Of a stretch of DNA of 64,000 bases, positions 57,855 through 64,000 are shown one piece after another. Position 1 is the stretch's first letter. Each line of letters starts with the position of its first letter. The stretch covers positions 1-64,000 of the forward strand of contig CAAGJO010000032.1 of NCBI GenBank assembly GCA_900770285.1, written 5' to 3'. This DNA is from Oscillospiraceae bacterium (lineage in GTDB: Bacteria; Bacillota; Clostridia; Oscillospirales; Ruminococcaceae). A program made the translations under genes and the position numbers. A model generated the notes under the pieces. It was not told the DNA's origin, ran no database searches, and worked only from the letters and a program-made list of their open reading frames with translations.

Positions 57855-59936
57855 TTGAAAACTTATAACAGCACATCAATTAAAAACATAGCTATTGCGG
57901 GTCATGCCGGCTCAGGTAAAACATCTCTTACTGAAGCTTTGCTTTATAAAACATCAGCTACAGACAGACTGGGCAGAGTTGAAGACGGAAACACAGTTTC
58001 AGACTATACAGCAGAAGAAATCCGCAGAAAATCGTCAGTATATACTTCTCTCTCTGCATTTGAATATAATGACTTAAAAATAAATATCCTTGACACCCCT
58101 GGACTTTTCGACTATGAAGGCGGAATGATTGAAGGAATTGCTGCAAGCGACTGCGTTATGATTACCGTTTCAGGCAAATCGGGCGTTAAAGTTGGAACAC
58201 ACAAAGCTTATGATTATGCCGCAGAGCACGGCAAGCCAAAAATGTTTGTTGTTACAAAGCTTGACGATGACAACGCTAACTTCAATAACGTATTGACACA
58301 GCTTAAATCAGAGTTCGGTCCTACAGTTTGTCCTGTAGTTGTACCTGTCATTGCAGACAGAAAAATTGTTTCATATGTAAATCTCATTGAAATGAAAGCA
58401 TATAAATATGACCAGAACGGCAATGCCGTTGAAACAGATATGCCAACTGCCGAGGTAGCCGCAAATATGGAATATCGTATTGACGGACTTGTAGAAGCAG
58501 TTTCTGAGGCTGTTGCTGAAACAGATGAAGAATTGTTTGAAAAGTTTTTCTCTGGCGAGGCATTTACCCAGAAAGAAATCATCGACGGTATTCACAAGGG
58601 CATGAAGGACGGAATTATCACACCTGTAACCTGTGTATCTTCCACAACTCTGGCAGGAATCGATATGCTCCTTAAAGAAATCAATCTGCTTCTGCCTTCC
58701 CATTCAGAAAATGATGTTACTATTGCAGAAGATGCAAACGGAGACGCTGTTGAGATCAAGCATGATACAAATTCACCTCTTTCAGCATTTGTATTCAAGA
58801 CAGTTGCCGACCCATTTGTTGGAAAAATGTCTTACATAAAGGTTATATCAGGTACATTAAAACCAAATATGGAAATTATAAATGCAACAACAGGTACATC
58901 AGAAAAAGTCGGCAAGCTTATCACTCTTTGCGGCAAAAAGCAAATTGATGTTGCCGAAGCTGTCAGCGGAGATATTGTTGTTGCAACAAAAATGAGCATT
59001 AAAACTAATGACACGATATGTTCAGCAGACAGAGTTGTTAAATTCCCCGTAATAAAATATCCGGCACCATGTCACAGAATGGCAGTTAAAGCAAAATCAC
59101 AGGGAGACGAGAGCAAGATATCAGGCGCTATAAACCGTCTCCTCGAGGAAGACCTGACACTTGATTTTGCACAGGATGCTTCTACACTTGAACAGATACT
59201 CAGCGGTCTTGGCGAACAGCATCTTGCGTCCGCACTTTCAAAACTTAAAAATGATTTCGGCGTTGAGATTGAACTCAGTGTTCCAAAAATTCCATACAAA
59301 GAAACCATACGTAAAAAAGTCAAAGTTCAGGGACGCCATAAGAAACAATCCGGCGGTCACGGACAGTACGGTGATGTATGGATAGAGTTTGAACCATGTG
59401 TTTCAGACGGTCTTGTATTTGAAGAAAAAATATTCGGCGGAGCAGTTCCAAAGAACTTCTTCCCTGCTGTAGAAAAAGGCTTGCAGGACTGTGTTAAGAG
59501 CGGTGTTCTTGCAGGATTCCCGATGGTAGGACTGAAAGCTATTCTGGTTGACGGTTCATATCACCCCGTTGACTCATCTGAAATGGCATTCAAAATGGCT
59601 GCTACCATTGCATACAAGGAAGGAATTCCACAGGCTGACCCTGTACTTCTTGAACCTATCGGAACACTTAATGTTACCGTTCCCGATGAAAACACAGGTG
59701 ATATAATCGGTGAACTAAACAAACGCAGAGGCAGAGTTCTAGGCATGGAACCGTCTGACAAAAAGGGTCTTACAGTTGTAACGTCAGAAGTTCCAATGGC
59801 TGAAATGGCTGACTTTACAATGACTCTGCGTCAGATGACACAAGGCAGAGGTTCATTTGTTCTCACCCCTGAAAGATACGAACAGCTTCCACACAATCTG
59901 ATTGCAGAAGTTATTGCAAAAAATTCTGTAAAATAA
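57855..59936 (+). CDS. Elongation factor G-like GTPase (EF-G paralogue)
   Basis: 693 aa, all five EF-G domains. G1 is GHAGSGKTSL (canonical EF-G has AHIDAGKTT), G3 DTPG, G4 TKLD instead of NKMD. Domain IV has GGHGQYGDVWIEFEP and ends normally. These changes mark the EF-G-like/EF-G2 group, not the main translocase, which normally sits with rpsL-rpsG-tuf. Role uncertain: translation under stress or ribosome recycling. TTG start codon at 57855, AGGAG nine bases upstream; no ATG nearby fits. Confidence 0.92.
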   Translation: MKTYNSTSIKNIAIAGHAGSGKTSLTEALLYKTSATDRLGRVEDGNTVSDYTAEEIRRKSSVYTSLSAFEYNDLKINILDTPGLFDYEGGMIEGIAASDCVMITVSGKSGVKVGTHKAYDYAAEHGKPKMFVVTKLDDDNANFNNVLTQLKSEFGPTVCPVVVPVIADRKIVSYVNLIEMKAYKYDQNGNAVETDMPTAEVAANMEYRIDGLVEAVSEAVAETDEELFEKFFSGEAFTQKEIIDGIHKGMKDGIITPVTCVSSTTLAGIDMLLKEINLLLPSHSENDVTIAEDANGDAVEIKHDTNSPLSAFVFKTVADPFVGKMSYIKVISGTLKPNMEIINATTGTSEKVGKLITLCGKKQIDVAEAVSGDIVVATKMSIKTNDTICSADRVVKFPVIKYPAPCHRMAVKAKSQGDESKISGAINRLLEEDLTLDFAQDASTLEQILSGLGEQHLASALSKLKNDFGVEIELSVPKIPYKETIRKKVKVQGRHKKQSGGHGQYGDVWIEFEPCVSDGLVFEEKIFGGAVPKNFFPAVEKGLQDCVKSGVLAGFPMVGLKAILVDGSYHPVDSSEMAFKMAATIAYKEGIPQADPVLLEPIGTLNVTVPDENTGDIIGELNKRRGRVLGMEPSDKKGLTVVTSEVPMAEMADFTMTLRQMTQGRGSFVLTPERYEQLPHNLIAEVIAKNSVK

Positions 59937-59943
59937 GTTTTTT

Positions 59944-59975
59944 ATCCCCTTGAATATCAAGGGGATATTATTTTT
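59944..59975 (+). terminator. Terminator of the EF-G-like gene
   Basis: ATCCCCTTGA/TCAAGGGGAT perfect 10-bp stem with ATA loop, then ATTATTTTT. Confidence 0.9.
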
Positions 59976-60031
59976 GCCCCACGCAATAAATATGATAATA
60001 AAAAATTAATTTTTTATCCTATCATTATTGA

Positions 60032-60060
60032 TTGACTTTTTAGAGAAAATAGTGTATATT
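60032..60060 (+). promoter_or_regulatory. Promoter of guaB
   Basis: TTGACT (60032-60037), 17-bp spacer, TATATT (60055-60060). No PurR box or purine riboswitch seen in the short leader. Confidence 0.7.
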
Positions 60061-60108
60061 TAATAGAATAATAATTGATTTTATAAATTTTAAGTGGGAG
60101 GTTTTTTA

Positions 60109-61596
60109 ATGCTAAACGAGAAAACTATGAATTACAAATTTGTTAAGGAAGGTCTGACATTTGATGATGTTCTGCTTATTCCTGCAAAATCAGATGTTAC
60201 ACCTAATATGATCGACCTTAAAACTCGACTAGCCGGAGACATTATTTTAAATACTCCTATTATTACCGCTGCAATGGATACTGTAACAGAATCACGTATG
60301 GCAATTGCAATAGCGCGTGAAGGCGGTATTGGCGTTATACATAAGAATATGACTGTTGAACAGCAGGTTGACGAGGTTGATAAGGTTAAGCGTTCCGAAA
60401 ACGGAGTTATTGTTAATCCATTTTCTCTCACAGCTGATAAAACTGTTGCCGATGCTGATGCACTTATGGGAAAATATAAGATCTCAGGTGTTCCTATTGT
60501 GGACGAGCATGGCAAGCTTGAAGGTATTCTTACCAATCGTGATATGAGATTTATTTCAGATTTCAGCATTAAAATTTCTGAGGTTATGACTAAAGAAAAT
60601 CTCGTAACTGCTCCTGTTAATACAAATCTTGAACAGGCTCAGCAGATCCTTATGAAACATAAAATTGAAAAGCTTCCCCTTGTCGATGACAACGGTATGC
60701 TCAAAGGCTTGATTACAATTAAGGATATTGAAAAAGCTGTTCAGTATCCTAACTCAGCAAGAGATAAAAACGGCAGACTTCTTTGCGGCGCAGCTATCGG
60801 TGTAACAAAGGACGTTCTTGAAAGAGCACAGGCTCTCGTTGATGCACAGGCTGACGTGCTTGTTCTCGACTCTGCTCACGGCCATTCCATGAATATTATA
60901 AATTGCCTTAAAGAAGTTAAATCAGCATTCCCCAATACTCCTGTAATTGCAGGAAATGTTGCTACAGCAGAAGCTGCTGAAGACCTTATAAAAGCAGGTG
61001 CTGACTGCATAAAGGTCGGTATCGGACCTGGTTCAATCTGTACCACCCGTGTGGTTTCAGGTATCGGCGTTCCACAAATCACAGCTGTTTACGATGCAGC
61101 AAAAGTTGCAGCAAAATATGATATTCCTGTTATTGCTGACGGCGGTATTAAGTATTCAGGTGATATTGTTAAAGCACTTGCAGCAGGCGCAAATGTTGTA
61201 ATGCTTGGTTCACTTCTCGCTGGATGTGAAGAAGCTCCCGGTGCTGTTGAAATTTATCAGGGACGTTCATTTAAGGTTTATAGAGGCATGGGTTCTCTTG
61301 GCGCTATGGAAAAAGGTTCAAAGGACAGATATTTCCAGGAAAATACTTTGGATTCCAAAAAGCTTGTTCCTGAAGGAGTTGAAGGACGTGTACCATATAA
61401 GGGAACACTTTCCGATACAGTATTCCAGCTTGTGGGCGGTATTCGTTCCGGTATGGGTTACTGCGGATGTCCTACAATAGGCGATCTTCATGAAAAAGCC
61501 CGGTTTGTTAAAATCACAGGTGCAGGACTTAAAGAGTCACATCCACATGATATTTATATCACTAAGGAAGCTCCAAACTATTCTGCACAAATCTGA
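60109..61596 (+). CDS. guaB: IMP dehydrogenase
   Basis: Oxidises IMP to XMP, the committed step to GMP. 495 aa. TIM barrel with catalytic Cys311 in GPGSICTTRV; CBS domain pair at about 95-210 (IVNPFSLTADKTVADADALM; LVTAPVNTNLEQAQQILMKH). GMGSLGAM phosphate loop and flap with the conserved RVPYKG. Start at 60109 set by GGGAGG seven bases upstream; a GTG five codons earlier is inside that site. Confidence 0.98.
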   Translation: MLNEKTMNYKFVKEGLTFDDVLLIPAKSDVTPNMIDLKTRLAGDIILNTPIITAAMDTVTESRMAIAIAREGGIGVIHKNMTVEQQVDEVDKVKRSENGVIVNPFSLTADKTVADADALMGKYKISGVPIVDEHGKLEGILTNRDMRFISDFSIKISEVMTKENLVTAPVNTNLEQAQQILMKHKIEKLPLVDDNGMLKGLITIKDIEKAVQYPNSARDKNGRLLCGAAIGVTKDVLERAQALVDAQADVLVLDSAHGHSMNIINCLKEVKSAFPNTPVIAGNVATAEAAEDLIKAGADCIKVGIGPGSICTTRVVSGIGVPQITAVYDAAKVAAKYDIPVIADGGIKYSGDIVKALAAGANVVMLGSLLAGCEEAPGAVEIYQGRSFKVYRGMGSLGAMEKGSKDRYFQENTLDSKKLVPEGVEGRVPYKGTLSDTVFQLVGGIRSGMGYCGCPTIGDLHEKARFVKITGAGLKESHPHDIYITKEAPNYSAQI

Positions 61597-61610
61597 TATA
61601 AAAGAAAAAG

Positions 61611-61636
61611 GTGCTGTCACTGAAAAGTGGCAGCAC
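61611..61636 (+). terminator. Terminator of guaB
   Basis: GTGCTGTCAC pairs with GTGGCAGCAC (one G-T) around GAAAA-type loop, then TTATTTTT. It abuts the end of the convergent DUF6774-like gene. Confidence 0.85.
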
Positions 61637-61828
61637 TTATTTTTCTATGGGTATATTGTTTTTGTTATTGCAGTAATCTGACGCTGCTGGGATAACAGCC
61701 AATGCTTCTCCTACAAGCTGTAAAAATATCGAAAGCAAGTCTATTTCTGCATTATCCATGCCCTCAGATAAAGCATTGGCGAATGCTGCGGCAAGTAAAT
61801 TCAGCTTTTGTCCGTAACAATTACTCAC
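61637..61828 (-). CDS. 63-aa DUF6774-like protein, GTG start
   Basis: The longer open frame to 61996 is not coding at its 5' end, since it crosses the divergent promoter. A GTG at 61828 with GAAAGGG nine bases upstream gives MSNCYGQKLNLLAAAFANAL, then an acidic helix LSEGMDNAEIDLLSIFLQLVGEALAVI. This two-helix pattern resembles the small clostridial DUF6774 family, of unknown function. A TATAAT sits upstream. Convergent with guaB. Confidence 0.65.
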   Translation of the reverse strand: MSNCYGQKLNLLAAAFANALSEGMDNAEIDLLSIFLQLVGEALAVIPAASDYCNNKNNIPIEK

Positions 61829-61872
61829 CTTTTCACGCCCTTTCGTTTTATTATATGCAAAGAATGTATATT

Positions 61873-61901
61873 TTGACTTGCTTTGCAAAGTATAATATAA
61901 A
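61873..61901 (+). promoter_or_regulatory. Promoter of the DUF421 gene
   Basis: TTGACT (61873-61878), 17-bp spacer, TATAAA (61896-61901). Confidence 0.6.
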
Positions 61902-61919
61902 ACGACAGGAGGTTTTTTT

Positions 61920-62633
61920 ATGCTGATTTTACGAACAATAGGTGCAACGTTAAGCTCAATTGTCATTATGTTTTTTCTTTCCAAACTTATGGGCAATAAG
62001 CAGATTTCTCAGCTGAATCTTTTTGATTATATTAACGGTATAACCATAGGCTCAATAGCATCAGAAATGGCAGTATCCGATAGCTTTGATAACTTTTGGA
62101 CATCTGCTATTGCTATGACGCTTTACGGCTTTACGGCATTTTGCCTTTCTGTGCTTACAATGAAATCTATTAAGGCAAGACATTTCTTTTCAGGCAGACC
62201 GCTGCTTTTGATAGAAGACGGAAAACTTTATCCTCATAACCTTAAAACAGCAAAATTAGATATATGCGACCTTCTGACACGAGCAAGAAATGAAGGATAT
62301 TTCGACCTGTCGCAAATAGCGTTTGCAATTCTTGAAAACAACGGTGCTATCTCCTTTATGCCAAAAGCTGATGAACGTCCTGCTACAAATAAAGACTTAA
62401 ACCAGCATATTGAAGATGATAAGCTTGTTATCAATGTGATTATAGACGGAAATATAATCGAAAAAAATCTTAAATACTCAGGAAATGACAAAAAATGGCT
62501 GGAAAAAGAAATGCATAAACAAGGCTATTCCAATGTAGAAAGTATTTTTCTTGCCACCATTGACGGCAATAACAGCCTTACAATTTATCCTCAGGACAGC
62601 CACAAAGTACTAAAGGAGTTCTTCAACACTTAA
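61920..62633 (+). CDS. DUF421 (YetF-like) membrane protein
   Basis: 237 aa. Three N-terminal membrane helices (3-22, 36-52, 60-80) with the KLMGNKQISQLNLFDYINGITIGSIASE signature, then the soluble DUF421 domain (GRPLLLIEDGKLYPHNLKTAKLDICDLLTRARNEGYFDLSQIAFAILENNGAISF). Bacillus YetF-type proteins occur in spores and respond to unknown signals. AGGAGG upstream. Its last 24 bases overlap the convergent maf gene. Confidence 0.92.
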   Translation: MLILRTIGATLSSIVIMFFLSKLMGNKQISQLNLFDYINGITIGSIASEMAVSDSFDNFWTSAIAMTLYGFTAFCLSVLTMKSIKARHFFSGRPLLLIEDGKLYPHNLKTAKLDICDLLTRARNEGYFDLSQIAFAILENNGAISFMPKADERPATNKDLNQHIEDDKLVINVIIDGNIIEKNLKYSGNDKKWLEKEMHKQGYSNVESIFLATIDGNNSLTIYPQDSHKVLKEFFNT

Positions 62634-63212
62634 AATATCCGAAAGCTTATCGGCAAGCTCAGAAACGGGCAATCCCACAACATTAAAATAATCCCCTCTG
62701 ATAGCTTTTATAAGCAGACTTCCTTTACCCTGTATCCCATATGCTCCTGCCTTGTCAAAAGGCTCTCCTGTGGCTATATATGCCCTTATATCCCATTCGT
62801 CAATCATTTTGAAGTCGACTTCGGTTATAGATGCAAATGAAACGTATTTTCCTTTATAATAAATGGCTGTACCGCTTACCACCTTATGAGTATTCCCCGA
62901 AAGCATACTAAGCATTCTGAAAGCGTCCTGTATATCCTTTGGCTTACCCATGATAATGTCATTCAGCAGCACAACAGTGTCACAGCCTATAACAAGAGAG
63001 TCAGGATTTTGCTCGGCAACTTCCCTGCACTTATTCAACGCAAGCTGAACAGGCACCTGTGCCGTTTCAATTCCCATATCGGCTTTTTCTTCTTTTACTG
63101 CAGGAATGACCCGGAATTTATCGCATATAGTTGAAAGAAGTTCCTTTCTCCTCGGAGACTGTGATGCAAGAACACAATCTATATTTTTCAGCTTATCTCT
63201 TATCTCAAACAT
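62610..63212 (-). CDS. maf: Maf-type nucleoside triphosphate pyrophosphatase
   Basis: Hydrolyses non-canonical NTPs (dTTP/UTP-type house-cleaning) and in some species affects septation. 200 aa. SQSPRRKELL (phosphate site), VIGCDTVVLL with catalytic Asp, GKPKD and TGEPFDKAGAYGIQGKGSLLI. Start at 63212, with GGTGG upstream, five codons inside the longer frame. Confidence 0.95.
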   Translation of the reverse strand: MFEIRDKLKNIDCVLASQSPRRKELLSTICDKFRVIPAVKEEKADMGIETAQVPVQLALNKCREVAEQNPDSLVIGCDTVVLLNDIIMGKPKDIQDAFRMLSMLSGNTHKVVSGTAIYYKGKYVSFASITEVDFKMIDEWDIRAYIATGEPFDKAGAYGIQGKGSLLIKAIRGDYFNVVGLPVSELADKLSDILSVEELL

Positions 63213-63260
63213 TTTGTGACCACCCATTCAAAAAATTTGCAAATATTCCTGATATTAAAA

Positions 63261-63288
63261 AAGTCAAGACACTGAAATGCCTTGACTT
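63261..63288. terminator. Bidirectional terminator after the SleB-like gene
   Basis: AAGTCAAG/CTTGACTT stem flanked by A5 on the left and T7 on the right, just past the stop of the minus-strand gene. Confidence 0.8.
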
Positions 63289-63294
63289 ATTTTT

Positions 63295-64000
63295 TTAATA
63301 GAAAAATCTCTGTCCTTCAAGTTCCATACAGAAATTAAGACTCTCAAACCATGAGCTTACTCCGCAGTATTTCGGAGCATAATAATATGTTGCACCATTG
63401 CTGTTGTCCTCACCATTCAACGCACGCTGAACACAGCTGATTGTGTTTTCGCTTGCTGCACATCCGCCGGGATATTCCTGCATAGCAGTAAACTGTCCCG
63501 GAGCTGTCAAAACACCATTAATAGTGTTTGGGAACATAGGTGATTTAACTCTGTTAAGAATAACATTTGTAACAGCAATCTTGCTGCTCTCGCTCATATT
63601 TCCGACCTCATGCTCAACAATAAACGTAAGAAGATTAAATTCATCCTGAGTATAGCTTACTGTACCGGCATATGTTTTCAGAGCTGCTGTCACCTGAGCC
63701 TGAGAAACTGTTGTAGCTTCAGTAGTGACTTTTGTGGTTGTTGTTGCTTTTTTTGTAGTTTTTGAAGTTGTTTTTTTAGTAGTCTTTTTTGTTACAGGCT
63801 TTGTGGACTTCTTTTCAGTAACTTTTTTCACCGAAGTAGTTTCAGCAGATTTTTTCTCATCAGATTTTTTCTCTATTGGATTACCCAATACTCCAATATC
63901 TGTATAATCCATAATCACTTCTGAAAAATCGCTTTCAGGAAGCCGTTCTTTTTCCTTTTGCAACACGCTTTGTTCAGCAGCCGCAGCAGAAATAAAAGCC
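63295..64000 (-). CDS. SleB-type cell wall hydrolase, N-terminus beyond window
   Basis: The frame is open to the right edge, and the residues before the first possible start (TTG at 63966) read AFISAAAAEQSVLQ, the end of a signal peptide, so the gene starts outside the window. A Lys/Thr-rich linker (KKTTKKTTSKTTKK) is followed by the SleB/Hydrolase_2 domain: EFNLLTFIVEHEVGNMS with catalytic Glu, AVTNVILNRVKSPMFPNTINGVLTAPGQF, and a C-terminal YYYAPKYCGVSSWFES. Members cleave cortex or vegetative peptidoglycan. Spore role possible, given the SpoIID-like gene 7 kb away. Confidence 0.9.
   Translation of the reverse strand, partial: AFISAAAAEQSVLQKEKERLPESDFSEVIMDYTDIGVLGNPIEKKSDEKKSAETTSVKKVTEKKSTKPVTKKTTKKTTSKTTKKATTTTKVTTEATTVSQAQVTAALKTYAGTVSYTQDEFNLLTFIVEHEVGNMSESSKIAVTNVILNRVKSPMFPNTINGVLTAPGQFTAMQEYPGGCAASENTISCVQRALNGEDNSNGATYYYAPKYCGVSSWFESLNFCMELEGQRFFY

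Noticed and set aside
61829..61996. N-terminal extension of the DUF6774-like gene
   Set aside because: It crosses the plus-strand promoter and ribosome site of the DUF421 gene, and the GTG at 61828 has a better site.
1..64000. tRNA genes, rRNA, prophage, insertion sequences
   Set aside because: Looked for cloverleaf ends, rRNA signatures, transposase and integrase motifs; none seen, though tRNAs are hard to exclude by eye.

Overview
The window looks like a chromosome segment of a low-GC, anaerobic, probably spore-forming gut or rumen Firmicute of the Ruminococcus/Oscillospiraceae type. The signs are AT-rich DNA, strong AGGAGG-type ribosome binding sites, TTGACA/TATAAT promoters with 17-bp spacers, a T-box, an Mn-type yybP-ykoY riboswitch, [FeFe]-hydrogenase maturases, Rex, a flavodiiron protein, a SpoIID-like protein and a large secreted mannan-degrading enzyme. 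No species name can be given from sequence alone. There are no phage, integrase, transposase, CRISPR or tRNA genes; it reads as core chromosome with some accessory genes.

Layout. 1-7.5 kb: a truncated secreted GLUG-repeat protein, PEP carboxykinase, a patatin-like phospholipase, a DUF1287 protein, 6-phosphofructokinase, an unlisted 34-aa membrane peptide coupled to uracil-DNA glycosylase, then a SOS-box-like site. 7.5-12.2 kb: a P-type-ATPase-like membrane protein lacking every catalytic motif, RlmB, a small membrane protein, a gene-free stretch rich in DnaA-box-like 9-mers, and a DUF6062 protein. 12.3-17 kb: 8-oxoguanine glycosylase and an operon of Na+/Pi symporter, nicotinamidase and nicotinate phosphoribosyltransferase. 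17.1-24.2 kb: a complete F-type ATP synthase operon (atpIBEFHAGDC) with tandem promoters; its c subunit carries the two-carboxylate Na+-binding pattern. 24.2-25.1 kb: a decayed gene. 25.2-28.9 kb: a riboswitch-controlled Ca2+/Mn2+ P-type ATPase and a BioY/DUF1284 pair.

29-33.9 kb: a threonine T-box operon in which a small membrane protein and a membrane-anchored lipase precede thrS, then cysK. 34-44.4 kb: an FkbM methyltransferase, a 1559-aa two-catalytic-domain mannanase, and a MarR-ABC-ABC efflux operon with a clear operator. 44.6-48 kb: hydG, hydE and a TM1266-type regulator behind a structured leader with its own terminator, directly downstream of rnpB. 48-54.3 kb: a secreted transglutaminase-like protein, malic enzyme, a small dispersed repeat, a YgjP-like metallopeptidase, an SH3 protein and a MATE transporter. 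54.5-64 kb: flavodiiron protein, SpoIID-like protein, Rex, an EF-G paralogue, guaB, a 63-aa DUF6774-like protein, a DUF421 protein, Maf and a truncated SleB-type hydrolase.

Together the genes describe a fermentative anaerobe: PEPCK, PFK and malic enzyme at the C3/C4 node, hydrogen metabolism with Rex and flavodiiron protein for redox and O2/NO stress, sodium-based energetics (c-ring, Na+/Pi symporter), and extracellular mannan degradation.

The observations most worth a second look are the hydrogenase-operon leader RNA (tandem hairpins with matching internal loops), the dead P-type ATPase, the module shared by the GLUG protein and the mannanase, hydE starting at a non-ATG/GTG/TTG codon, the T-box operon gene content, and the Na+-type c subunit.
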